Origin: Hemicordylus capensis
Taxonomy: Eukaryota; Chordata; Lepidosauria; Squamata; Cordylidae
Length of the DNA: 64,000 nucleotides
Assembly: GCF_027244095.1 (NCBI RefSeq)
Contig: NC_069658.1
Span: forward strand, 35,304,501 to 35,368,500
Direction of reading: 5' to 3'
Each line of letters opens with the position of its first letter. The first letter of the stretch is position 1. The notes beneath the pieces were generated by a model. It did not search any database. It was not told the DNA's origin and worked only from the letters and a program-made list of their open reading frames with translations. The position numbers and the translations under genes are program-made. Positions 21,455 through 33,300 of this stretch are shown piece after piece.

Positions 21455-23815
21455 GTTACAGTGCAATCTAAACATGTGGGGAGAGAATCACCAAGGAAGT
21501 CTAACACAGACATTTTGAATTTCAGGAGAGGAAACTTCTCCAAAATGAGGAGTATGGTGAAAAGAAAGCTGAAAGGGAAAATCAGGAGAGTCACTTTGCT
21601 CCAGAGTGCATGGAGTTTACTCAAAACTACAATGCTAGAAGCCCAGTTAGATTATATACCCAAAATGAAGAAAGGTACCACTAAGTCCAGGAGGGTGCCA
21701 GGATGGCTAACAGGTACCATCAAGGAAGCCATAAAAGGGAAGAAGAATTCCTTCCGAAATTGGAAGGCCTGTCCCAATGAAGAGAACAGAAAGGAACACA
21801 GACTCTGGCAAAAGAAATGCAAGGTGACAATAAGGGAGGCAAAAAGAGAGTATGAGGAACATTTAGCCAAAAATATCAAGGGGAATAACAAAAACTTCTT
21901 TAAGTACATCAGAAGCAGGAAACCTGCCAGGGAGGTGGTTGGACCATTAGACAATGAGGGAGTGAAAGGGATTATTAAGGAGGATATGGAGGTTGCAGAG
22001 AAGCTAAATGAGTTCTTTGCGTCCATCTTCACGGCAGAGGATACTGAGCATATACCTGTTCCTGAACCAGGCTTTTTAGGGATGGTGGTTAAAGAACTGA
22101 GTCAGATAGAAGTGACAAGAGATGATGTTCTAAACTGTCTTGAAAAACTGAAAACAAACAAATCGCCAGGGCCAGATGGCATCCATCCAAGAGTCCTCAA
22201 AGAACTCAAATATGAAATTGCCAACCTCCTTGCTAAAATATATAATTTATCCCTGCAATCGGGCTCTGTACCGGAGGACTGGAAAGTAGCAAATGTAACA
22301 TCAGTTTTCAAAAAGGCATCCAGGGGTGATCTGGGAAATTACAGGCTGGTTAGCTTAACGTCCATTCCAGGCAAATTGATGGAAAGCATCCTCAAGGATA
22401 AAATTGTAAAGCACATAGAACAGGCCCTGCTGGGAGTGAACCAGAAAAGGTAAATCTTGCTTCACCAACCTTTTGGAGTTCTTTGAGAGTGTCAACAAGT
22501 GTGTGGATCAAGGTGATCCAGTTGACATAGTATACCTGGACTTTAAAAAAGCTTTTAACAAAGTTTCTCATCAAAGACTCCTAAGAAAACTTAGCGGTCA
22601 TGGGATAAGGGGACAAGTACATGTGCGGATTGCTAACTGGTTGAAAGACAGGAAACAGAGGGTAGGTATAAATGGAGAGTTTTCACAATGGAGGAAAGTA
22701 AGAAGTGGGATCCTCCAGGGATCTGTACTGGCACCGGTGCTTTTTAATTTATTCATAAATGATCTAGAAGTAGGGGTAATCAGCGAGGTGGCCAAATTTG
22801 CAGAGGATACTAAACTCTTTTGGGTAGTGAAATCCAAAACTGATAATGAGGAGCCCCAAAAGGATCTCTCCAAACTGGGTGAGTGGGCGACAAAGTGGCA
22901 AATGCAGTTCAGTGTTGGCAAGTGTAAAGTGATGCACATTGGGACAAAAAACCCCAGCTTCAAGTATACACTGATGGTATCTGAGCTGTCGGTAACTGAC
23001 CAGGAGAGGGATCTTGGGGTCGTGGTTGACAGCTCATTGAAAATGTCGAGTCAATGTGCGACAGCTGTGAAAAAGGCCAATTCCATGCTAGGGATCATTA
23101 GGAAGGATATTGAAAATAAAACTGCTAATATTATAATGCCCTTATACAAAACTATGGTGGGGCCACACTTGGAGTACTGCGTACAGTTCTGGTCACCACA
23201 TCAAAAAAGGACATTGTAGAACTGGAAAAGGTGCAGAAGAGGGCAACCAAGATGATCAGGGGCCTAGAGCACCTTTCTTATGAAGCAAGGCTACAACACC
23301 TGGGACTTTTAAGTTTAGAAAAAAGACGACTGTGGAGAAACATGATAGAGGTCTATAAAATCATGCATGTTGTGGAGAAAGTGGATAGAGAGAAATTCTT
23401 TTCCCTCTCATATAACCCTAGAACCAGGGGTCAGCCTATGAAATTGATTGGCAGGAAATCTAGGACCAGCAAATGGAAGTACTTTTTCCACTTGTGGAAT
23501 TCTTTGCCACAAGATGTGGTGACAGCCAACAATCAGGACGGCTTTAAGAAGGGTTTGGATAACTTCATGGAGGAGAGGTCTATCAATGGCTACTAGTCGG
23601 AGGGCTATAGGCCACTTCCCGCCTCAAAGGCAGGATGCCTCTGAGTACCAGTTGCAGGGGAGTAACAGCAGGAGAGAGGGCATGCCCTCAACTCCTGCCT
23701 GTGGCTTCCAGTGGCATCTGGTGGGCCACTGTGTGAAAGAGGATGCTGGACTAGATGGGCCTTGGGCCTGATCTAGCAGGGCTGTTTTTATGTTCTTGTG
23801 TTCATGTGCAATCTT
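21455..23815 (+). mobile_element. 5'-truncated CR1-like LINE
   Basis: The copy spans the region between endonuclease and reverse transcriptase, the whole RT and the C-terminal part, then a 3' UTR ending in 'gttcttgtgttc'. Motifs include KSPGPDGIHPRVLKEL, PEDWKVANVT, YLDFKKAFNKVSHQ, GILQGSVLAPVLFNLFINDL and LNWNSLPQ-like LWNSLPQDVV. The catalytic box reads FAED instead of FADD. Matching 3' tails without coding sequence occur at 25865-26020, 34561-34766 and 44735-44975. The endonuclease domain is absent. It is unique to the left inverted arm. Confidence 0.85.
21461..23596 (+). pseudogene. CR1-like reverse transcriptase, broken
   Basis: Three open blocks (21461-22453, 22473-23219, 23231-23596) cover one protein. 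The breaks are single-base shifts near 22453 (after NQKR) and near 23205 (in the A-run before GGACATTGTAG). The second block runs from the thumb-proximal FFESVNKCVDQGDPVDIVYL through KRTL. The third ends EERSINGY. The Asp-to-Glu change in the RT active site makes activity unlikely even apart from the frame breaks. Confidence 0.85.
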
Positions 23816-24029
23816 ATATTGCCCCTCCTGGAAAAAGTCCTGCTGATGCCACTGACAGCAGTACTGTCCTTCCCACTTTCCTTTCTCCAATTGCAAGCCC
23901 TTAGTGTTTAGCATTAGTGATGAATGTGGATTGCACCTGTTGTCTGTTGGTATGGAATGCTTTTCATGTATTTTTATTTTGTTTCAATGTCTGTATTAGA
24001 TTTAAGATAGTAATTTAAGAGAGTGCCTT

Positions 24030-24300
24030 CTTTGTGATGAACCCTGCTGCCTATTGAGATCTTCTGGAGAGTTACAGTTACAGTTGCTGCCGGATCGTTT
24101 GGTGGCGACTCAGGTTTGGGCTTTCTCTGTGGCTGCCTCGGGGCTTTGGAATATGCCTCCTATTGAAATAAGAGCATCTCCTTCTCTGTTTGCTTTTAGG
24201 AAGGCCTTCAAGACACACCTGTTTTCTCTGGCTTTCAACTGAAGTTGATTTTAAACACATTAATTTGTTATTTTATGTTGTTTTTACTTTATTGTGAATG
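24030..24300 (+). repeat. L2-like LINE 3' fragment
   Basis: The frame reads SSGELQLQLLPDRLVATQVW, AFSVAASGLWNMPP and FRKAFKTHLF. This is the usual C-terminal end of L2/CR1-group LINE proteins. The same end is seen at 25190-25370 (minus) and 35640-35760 (minus). Confidence 0.7.
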
Positions 24301-24934
24301 TTAGCTGTATTTACTGTGTTTTATATTGTCTTTTAATTTTTGTACACTACCTAGAGATGTACATATCAGGCAGTATTAAAATATGACAAAAAATTATTTT
24401 TAAAAAAATGACGATGAACCCTTAGTTTTGTCAATTGCTCTCCCATCAATCAAGAATTGTATTCTAACTCACATCTTCTCATTTGGATGGGCCTGTTTGA
24501 TCCTACCTTATCTCAAATGTTCCTGTCTTTCTGTAATAATCTTCTTATAATTTTCCTACCCCAATTCTAGGTTCATGGATTAATCAAGAAAAAAGGGGAG
24601 AAATTCCCAAAAATGCAGAATAAATGTTATAAACTCATCCAGTATCTGATGCCATTGTGAAAACTGGGCTTTAGAGATAGGACATGGAATCATCTGAAAT
24701 AAAAAGAGGATTTTTGGTAAGATTATCATTTTTATTAGATGAATTTGTTGCAGCCATGATAACTTTAGAGAATTCCAGTTATGGAGATCTTGTTCAATTA
24801 TTTGAAAAAGTGGTACATGGTTGATTTCAGTGAGTGAGTTGTCTTCAGTAGGTATCCAAATTCCTAATGACTTCCACTTTTCTTATGCCCATTTGAGTGG
24901 TGTCTCAGATTGTAGCTGTAGATTTTCTGCCACT

Positions 24935-25380
24935 GAAGTTTTATTTATTTGTTTGTTTATTACATTTATAGACCACCCACGCAAGGGCTCTGGGCGATGC
25001 ACAACAAATTTAAAAAGACATAAAACTAACACTATCTAAAATACACTACTTAAAACAATATTAAAAAAACAATTTAAAACAATTCAAAATCATAAAAAAC
25101 CAATTAAAATACCCCCCAACAATCTAAAAACCTTGGAAGGCCAGGCCAAATAAATAAGTTTCCAGGGTTCACTTAAAGGCCAACTGCTAGCCTAAACTGC
25201 AGATATCTGTCAGGAGGACATTCCATAAGCCAGGAGCAGCTACAGAGAAGGCCCGGTTCTGAGTTGCCACCAGATGTACCAGTGGTAACTGGAGACGGAC
25301 TTCTCCAGAGAACCTCAACGTGTGATGGGGATCATCCAGAAGAAAGCACTCTCTAAGGTAGCCCAGACCCAAGCTGGGCT
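24935..25380 (-). repeat. L2-like LINE 3' fragment, minus strand
   Basis: On the minus strand the segment reads FSGEVRLQLPLVHLVATQNR-AFSVAAPGLWNVL, followed by a 3' UTR with A-rich tracts at 25010-25110. It is truncated at its 5' side where an L1 fragment begins. Confidence 0.65.
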
Positions 25381-25384
25381 ATTA

Positions 25385-25860
25385 AGGATTTACTGCTATT
25401 GATGCTAAAACCTGATGCCTTCTTGAAGTCTTCTAAGATACTCCTAATACTCAAAATTTCTTGGTTTGAATTGGCCAAGTATAGAGTGATGCCATCTGCA
25501 TTGCGACTAATCTTATGCTCTATGTCCTTAATTTTTACTGGTGGTATTATTGCATTTGCCAAAAGTTCGATGGAAAGGGCAAAAAGAAGTGGGAATAATA
25601 GGCAGCCTTGTCTAGTCCCCCTCTGAATTTTGAAGTCTTCTGAATATATACCATTAGCCAATACCTTGGCTGTCGGGGTTTCAGATAAAGAATTTATTAT
25701 TTTTAAAACATTTGGTCCAAATTCAAGTTTGTCCAGTAGGTGTTGTAGGTAATTAGGTTATAGCTTGTCAAAAGCCTTTTCAGCATCCAAAGCCAATACA
25801 GTGAGAGGGATTTTTTTTCCTTTTTTGCATAGTGTATAATATTAAGGGTTCTTCTTGTGC
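25385..25860 (-). repeat. L1 reverse transcriptase fragment
   Basis: On the minus strand the frame gives ALDAEKAFDKL-like residues, then GTRQGCLLFPLLFALSIELL, a decayed active-site box (NADGITLYLAN; YADD in active L1), and FKKASGFSINSSKS. This is the L1 RT palm region, 5' and 3' truncated. Confidence 0.8.
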
Positions 25861-25864
25861 TATA

Positions 25865-26020
25865 TAGATTGCAGGGAATCAATAGCAGGGGAAAGTGCAT
25901 GCCCTCACCTCTTGCCTATGGGCTTCCCAGAGACATCTGGTGGGTCACTGTGCAAAACAAGATGCTAGACTAATTAGGCCTTGAACTTGATCCAACAGGG
26001 CTGTTCTTATGTCCTTATGA
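25865..26020 (+). repeat. CR1-like 3' tail
   Basis: It matches the 3' UTR of the LINE at 21455-23815 ('catctggtgggtcactgtg', 'cagggctgttcttatg'). It carries no coding sequence. Confidence 0.7.
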
Positions 26021-27187
26021 TATTCTGGAGACGGAGTACTCTGCAAACATGCTATTTCAACTTCCCCATCCCTCATCTCTCTCTCACTTTTCTCCCCTCA
26101 GCTTTTTAGTTTCTTTTCCTTTTCTTCTTCAGACATTGATTTTTATTCTTAACTTCTTATTCTCTTTCTCAAACGCAATATAAATGAAAGTTATTCACAC
26201 TACTTGATGTTATTGCCTTTTAATGATTCGTGCAAAATAGGCCTATGCAGTAAAAAGGCTGATGCATCATAATTAGGATACCTAGAGCTGTAGCTATATC
26301 TCATAAGCAAACAACTAGTTAGGATTCCTAATTTGGCTGTATTCAGATTCTGGTGATCCAGAACCACAGATGTCAGTTCAGTCCTTTTCATAGTCAGGAA
26401 TACCACCACTTTCTTTGATGGGTGAAAATTCCCATATGGGGAAAGAAAGAAAAAATCTCTGAAAAACATAACAAAACAAGAACCCCGGGAACTCTGAAAT
26501 TTGGCATACCAGAATAGCTGGACACTGTGTATTTAATTAGAAGTAAATCTGACCTTCCATTGTTTTTATTTTTTATTTTTTTAAGGAAAGCAGAGAATCA
26601 CAAAACAAAAGTGATGTAACATCCAAGAATCTCAGGGGAAGTGATGTAATAACAGGGACACTCAGAGGAAATGATGTGAAAACTGGACATTGGCTGCTTT
26701 ATGTTTATAAAAATAAAGGGGGAAATGCTTGGCTAAGTAGGCGGGCAGAGAGATGCCAGAAGATGGCTTTTGTCATCCACAGCCAAAATTGGGAGAGAGA
26801 AAATGTGGACTCTGAAGTGCTCTAAAGTTCCCCAAATGGCATCAGAGAACTCCAACCTGAACTAGATTTCTCTAGGTTGCAATCGATGTATCCCTGACAC
26901 CCTCCAATCTGGCCCATATCAGGCCATGTCCAACCTTGCACGGTCCTAGAGGTAACCAGTTATTACAGAGCCAATTGACAGAATGTTAGAACAGGAATGG
27001 TCAAACTTAGTCTTTTAGTCCTACAGCTGGCCTTGGATATGATATTCTCCCTCTCTTGCCCACCTGTGGAAGTGGAAATCATAGACTAGTTGCTATATAT
27101 ATAACAGTACAGTTACAGAGATGAATGAGGTAAGCATTTTGCACAAACAAGCAAAAACGTTATACTAAGGAGATCAAGAAATAATAT
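26021..27187. other. 3' flank of granzyme copy B
   Basis: This is A/T-rich DNA without a recognised gene. The part next to the stop codon (27060-27187) is conserved in reverse after copy C exon 5 (56105-56165), supporting it as the ancestral 3' UTR. I did not find a convincing AATAAA on the minus strand close to the stop. Confidence 0.5.
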
Positions 27188-27331
27188 CTATGCGTTGTCT
27201 TCCATGGTTTTCTTTATCCATGCGATGTAGTCTTTGGTAAGATGAGTATAGACCCCAGGGTATCCTACTTCACCAAAGGAGACAATGCCTCTTTGTTCCC
27301 CATCACAAATCAAAGGACCACCGGAGTCACC
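27188..27331 (-). CDS. Copy B exon 5 (catalytic Ser, stop)
   Basis: The 144-nt exon begins directly after CCCCCCCAG and encodes [20 protein letters not shown] through KKTMEDNA and TAG. The region between SFG and GVYT is short and lacks Cys. Confidence 0.9.
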   Translation of the reverse strand, partial: GDSGGPLICDGEQRGIVSFGEVGYPGVYTHLTKDYIAWIKKTMEDNA

Positions 27332-30300
27332 CTGGGGGGGAAATGTCGGTGGGGGTGGGAAGATATTACTATTTCATGCTAATTTAGCCATAAGCCCCAT
27401 TCACAAGACCATAAATAAGAGGCTAGAAGACAGTAAACCCAGTTATTTATGCTCATGTGGACCCACAGCAATCCTTCCAACACAGCTTGCTCAGATGTGA
27501 GGAGACCAACTTTTCTACCTTGCTCTTTACTGAGATGGCATGAACAGAGGAGCTGTGCCATCACAAAATGTTGACAGACTGGGTGCATTCGCTGTTTCTA
27601 GTGGTTCCTGGCAGCAAGCAGCCATCTTTGTAATAGAGCACTGTGGCTTGGGACTGGGGTATCTGTCAGACCACATCCAACCATATGAACCTGCCAGGGC
27701 CCTTCGCTTATCATCTCAAGTCCTGCTCGTGGCCCCACCATTGACTGCGACTCCTATACATGCAGGAGGACTGGTCATGCTTCCTGCCCCTTTGTGGCCA
27801 ATCAGAGAACAGCTGAAGTTGTAATGAGGGTTCCCAGTCTACTTGTAGTGCAATGCATGCTGGGATAACATTTTGGAGTCTCAGAGGACCCAGTTCCCGA
27901 TTTAACATGGAGATCCTGGCTGCCTGCAGCTTCTGGGTGCAGACTTTGCATACCCAAATGGAGGTTCTGCTCATCATTGGGAAACATGGTAGGAACTCTT
28001 TACCTCCTGAATCCTTGCCTAGATGCTTGTGTGAAAGGCTATAAGGCCTTTTTGTGATGCTATAAGGCAACACAAAACTAAAACGCTTTGAAAAATGTAA
28101 TGCTTGCACCGGTGGCGGCTCTTAAAATGTAATGCTTGCAGCAGTGGTGGGCAGAATGATGATGCCCACCTGGAAATATTTGTCAGCCATTTTACCTTCT
28201 CTGTCTGTCTTCTGTAGCAATTTCTAAGTCTATCTCTCTGCCGCCTCTCCCTGTCTGTGCCCTTTCCTTGTCTGCAGCCTGGCCCCAGGGTATACATGTG
28301 GTTGGCAACTACACCAGAATTTTGTAAATACCAATAGGAACACACAGAATTATTAGATCTGAATATTAATGAGGCCAGAGCCAATTACAAGGCTTGCCTT
28401 TATTTTCAGAAGGTGGTCAGAGCTTAAAATGCACTGAAAACCAATACAAAGGCATCATACTGATTGATTCCTCAGGCAGCCAACCAGAGTGCCCAGAGGG
28501 TGGGGAAGACTATTTCACATTTTCAGTAGGTCTGTATGCCATAGTCATTTTAATGAATAGACTACTAAACCAAAGTTTTGGCTGATTAATCAGTGAGGGC
28601 TCAATTCTGAACAGTCAGAGCAAACTCTACTTCATTGTGCCACAAGCCAATGGTTCTTTTTTATTCATCGAGGTTACTTGGTTACTATAACAGGACATGA
28701 GATAGGACTATTAACTAATAGAGGTTCTTGCTTGTTGAGTTATCTTACACTTTCTTCAGTGTCTCAAGATGACACATATATTGATATTTTGATCAAATGC
28801 ACATAGTTAAATTTAACTAATTCAGTAACCAACTTTTGAAAAGGCAGATGACTAATCAATTGAGAATTCTTTTAATTGTTTGGCAGCTCCTTCCAACTTT
28901 GTCTCTGCAGGGGAGCAGAATTTATAAACAAACACTCTTACCTGAGCAGAATCCTTGCTTCCATTCTCCTCTCCCGCACATAGCAGGTTTTCAGTTATCA
29001 TATTTCTATAAGGTATCAGATTATTGCAGACTGTTCTATCCACGACAGTGACATTAACTTCACGCAGGGTTTCAGATGGTCTTCTATTGTCTGTTCTTCC
29101 CCAGCCAGCAACTAGGCACTTGTTTCCTGCTGGCACATCATCAGAAGTCCTGGGGAGCCTAATGAATTGAACAGTTTTTCCTATCTTGGCATCTTTATCA
29201 AGCTGAAGGAATAATAAAGCAGAACATTTGACTCTTATATACAAAAGGGCAGCCACATATTGTGATTCATGCCTCTATTATTACAATAAAAACTCTTATT
29301 TAGTATATGATTTTGGTTTCATTTGCAAATGAGAAATATTATTGGCGATTGGTTTTCAGTCATCTTTAAATTTGCACATGTCAATTTTGAGGGAAAGTGC
29401 TTTAAAGTAAAGTGAATAAACAGTGTTGGGAGAGTAAGCAAACAGTAACTGGAACTCAAAGATCACCTCATGGAAGTGATTGGTAGAAGGTTCAGGACTG
29501 AGAAAAGGAAGCCTTCATGCAGTGCATTCATAAATGACTTTTGGAACTTAGTACCTCAAGATGTGGAGATGTCCACTGTCTTTAATTGATTTTTAGTAAA
29601 ATGGTATTGGACAATTTTGTTAAGAACATCAATAGGCCCCACAGACCTCTGTGGCAAAGGAAAGGGGCCGAGCAGGTGGAGTTCACTGAGCCAAGTTAGA
29701 GCCAGGTTTTTCCTTTCTGTCAAGGAGCTCCAGGTGAGGACCTCCGAGGCAAGAGAGTGGGGCTGAGCATGTGGAATTTACCTACAGATCTCTTCACCTG
29801 CACAGCTATTCAACTGTTATGTTCTCTGCATGTGCAACAGTACACTGCCTATCTGTATGCTGCATTTAAGTTGGTCTGCACCCTGGTCCACATTTAGCCT
29901 GAATGCTCGTATAGTCATTCTGACAAAAACATGTGAATCAGAATGCACATACAGTACGGATGTGCATGGAAGTGGCAGGGCCCGATTCGAAGGCGGGGGT
30001 GGGATAACTTTAAGGGTTGGGGAGGGTGCATACCTCCCTGCCCCCCCATCCGCTCTTTGGACCGGAAGTAGGTGGAAGTAGCTCACTCATGTGCGCACAT
30101 CAGTGCATGTATGCATGTTGTGCACGCGCCCCATGTGTGCATGTATGTGAGCTACTTCCACCTACTTCTGGTCTGAAGAGCAGCCGGGGCGGCCAGGAGG
30201 TACGCTGCTGCCCCGCTGGACTGGTTTTCAAGTGAGCACCAGTGAGGAAAAAGTGGAGGGAGTGGTAAGTGAACCCTTCCCTACCCTTAAAGTTATCCCA

Positions 30301-33300
30301 CCTCCACCTTCAACCCCTTCGAACTGGCCAGTGTTTTAACCTGTTCAGAGGCCCGTAAAAGAGCCCCGGACAGGTTCATGCACAACCCTAACATAGAGCA
30401 TAATGCCTGAGCAGTGCTACACTGAGAACCTGCTCAGTATACTCCCTCCTCAAGTGTTTCATGACTCTGTGCCGGAGTCATATTATTTAACAAGGTTCTT
30501 GAATCATATACTATACCTTAGGTGCTATATTTCCAGTGTAGGAGGCTGCATTGCCAAATACAAAGGATTTGGTTAGATACAGATTTAAGAAAGGCCACAG
30601 TACAGCAGAGCAGGGCACAGGAGATAGTAGAATAAACAAACTGGTAAAAGACACAGAGAAGGAACTGCTGACTAAGCTACCAGCAGAGGTGTAGCCACTA
30701 TTGTGCCAACGGGTTCAAAGAACCCAGGCTTCCATGACCCTGTGGCTGCCCCTGGCACCCCAACCATACCCTCTGCATCTGAATCTGGCTCCATTTTTGA
30801 GAAATTTTAACCACCACTGTGTTTCCAGCCTGGCCAGTAACATGTCTCTCTGCCAGCCTTTCTAAGCAGGGAAAGGCACTTCTGGCCCTGCTGCAAATGT
30901 GGTGCTGGCCAAAGTTGACTTGCAAATGGAGTGTGTGGCCCCATTTTAGCACAAGGCCATGTGCTCAGCATCTGAAGTCAGACGCAGGGGGCATGGTTTG
31001 GGCACAGGGTGCAGCGGGCTGAATTGGGGCCATTGCCTACCAAAAATCTCTTATTCCTTCCTTTAAACAGGCTGCTGGGAGGTTGGAGCTAATTTTGCCA
31101 AGAGTGCGCACTCCCTAGTGATCCAGCTCTGGTACCAGAGGTTCAGGTGGCCTCCATGGCTTGGTGTTCCGCGTTCCCTGCTCTGGTAACTTCCTGTTTA
31201 GATTATTGCAATGCATTGTACATGGAGTTGTCTTTGAAAAGAGTTTGGAAATTGAAGGACCACAAGATTATTAACTGGGGCTGGGCATTTTGATCATATC
31301 ACACCAGTGCTTCATCAGCTGCATTGGCTCCCAGTCCATTTCTGGGCCCAATTGAAAATGCTGGGTTTAATCTTTAAAACTCTAAATGGCTTGGTTAAGA
31401 GGGAGTGAATGTGGAAATGTTGAAAGGGCAGTGGCTCACATACGTGGCAAATCACCATATATGCTGCAACACAATGTGCATGCAGTTGCACAAGTGTGTT
31501 CTTGCAGAAACACCAAAATTGTGCAAACTGAGTTGTGCAATAATACAGCCATTATTTCCAATGGCAGTATGCCACACAAGGTGGTTTTTAAGGTAAAACA
31601 CCTTGAATGGTTACATACATACATACATATGCCATTTTTGCATCTGTAGAAGAACACACTTGTGCAATTGTCTGCACTTAGTGTTACAACATTGCACTGT
31701 ACACTGGAAATGCTCTATAGAGGCTCCAGTATGCTGCTGTTATTTTTGACTTGTTCTCTTGCACTCCATTCCCCTTTTCATAACCAGTCCAGTGGTATGA
31801 GAGTGAGCTACAGGATCCTGTGTCAGGTCAGGTGGCAGCGGCTGTTGTTGCTAGGGAGAAGGAGGAGGGGAAGCTGAAGTTGGGGTGCTGTGCATGTGTT
31901 AGCAGGAGTGGCAGCATTTGATGCCAAGGTCTTGGGCTGTCACTGCTAGACCGACATGGCCCGAACAGTGTCCCTTAAAGCCTACCAAGGCGCATTCTAG
32001 ATTAGACCCTGAAATGGGGTCAGGACATGCTTCTGAAGTGTGTTTCCACACTTCCTGTGTTGTGACACCGCAGTCCCAACGCTGACCACAGGGTGCTGTT
32101 CATATGTCAGATGCCTTGCTTCGAATTTAATCACTGCGATTTAGTGCTATGGTGTCATTTATCCAGCGGAAAGAAGGTGCCGTTTTTCTGGGTCATTAGT
32201 TTTCGCAAGACTGCTCCCCCTGCAGCTTTTACGTTTTGACTGCGATTTGCCTGAACAAACCATGTATATCCTTTTAAGTGGCTAATCTAGAAAGTGCCCA
32301 ACTGAAACAGAGGACTGCAACACTTACAAGTAGTAAGTATGTACTAAATATGGCTTTCCTCATAAGAATGAGCAGCTTAAAATCTTTTATTCAGTGCTTA
32401 TAAAGTAGTGCATGCATAGAGGGGAAGGGAGTAGGTGTGATTACAATGAACGTCTAGATGTTTTAATATGCATTAATTAAGCCTTATTAAGCGCTACTGT
32501 GCTCAAGTTCAACACTGCAATATTGAATTAAGAAAAATGTCATCTACCAAAGTTAACTTTTTATATCTATTTATTAATGGCAAAAGTCCGCTTTTGGACT
32601 CTTGAGAGACAGAGGTGGGAGTGAAATTTTATTGTGAAATATGAAATGTTATTGCATTTATTAGACATTGATTCAGAAAATTGCAATTTTTGTTGACTTT
32701 TGCACTACTTCAATAAAAGTGCCCCAGGCTGTAAATTGTTTTTAAATGGCCATGTAACCCACCCCCTGACCATTTTTTATCCCCCCAAAAACATTTAGGC
32801 TGGTTATGGGTCTGCACACACTGCCTTGATACTGCCTCTCAGAACAAAACTCATTCTGCACACAGATGAAAAAAATTAGAGAGAAAACTGCACAACACCA
32901 TTTATGCATATTTTGCATTTGTGCAAGAACACCTTTGAGCAATTGTCGTAATGTTAAAACATGAATGGGACTTTGCACAGTATGTGAGCCACTGAATACT
33001 GGAAATGCTTTACTGAGTCTCCAGCACTCTGCTGGTTTCCCCGCGACATGTTCTCTACCCCTCCATTCCCCTTTTCATAACCAGTCCCGTGACATGAGAA
33101 TGAGCCGTGCCAAGTCAGGGGGTGGTGACTGTTGCTGCTCAGAAGAAGGAGGAGGAGGAGACTGAAGTGGGTGTACTGTGCATGTGTGAGCAGGAGGGGC
33201 AGCATTTGATGCCGAGGTCTTGGGCTGCCACTGCTAGACGGACATGGCCAGGAACAGTGTCCCTGAAAGCCTACCTATTGAAACAGGGGATTGCAGCACT

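Larger units (their letters stand above)
17265..29202. repeat. Left arm of inverted segmental duplication
   Basis: Granzyme copy B exons 4-5, intron 4, the downstream flank and blocks at about 20340-21340, 19180-20030 and 17265-17880 all reappear in reverse at 54349-63785. Interruptions specific to this arm include the CR1-like LINE at 21455-23815. The arms are clearly diverged, and the order is locally shuffled in the right arm. Confidence 0.8.
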
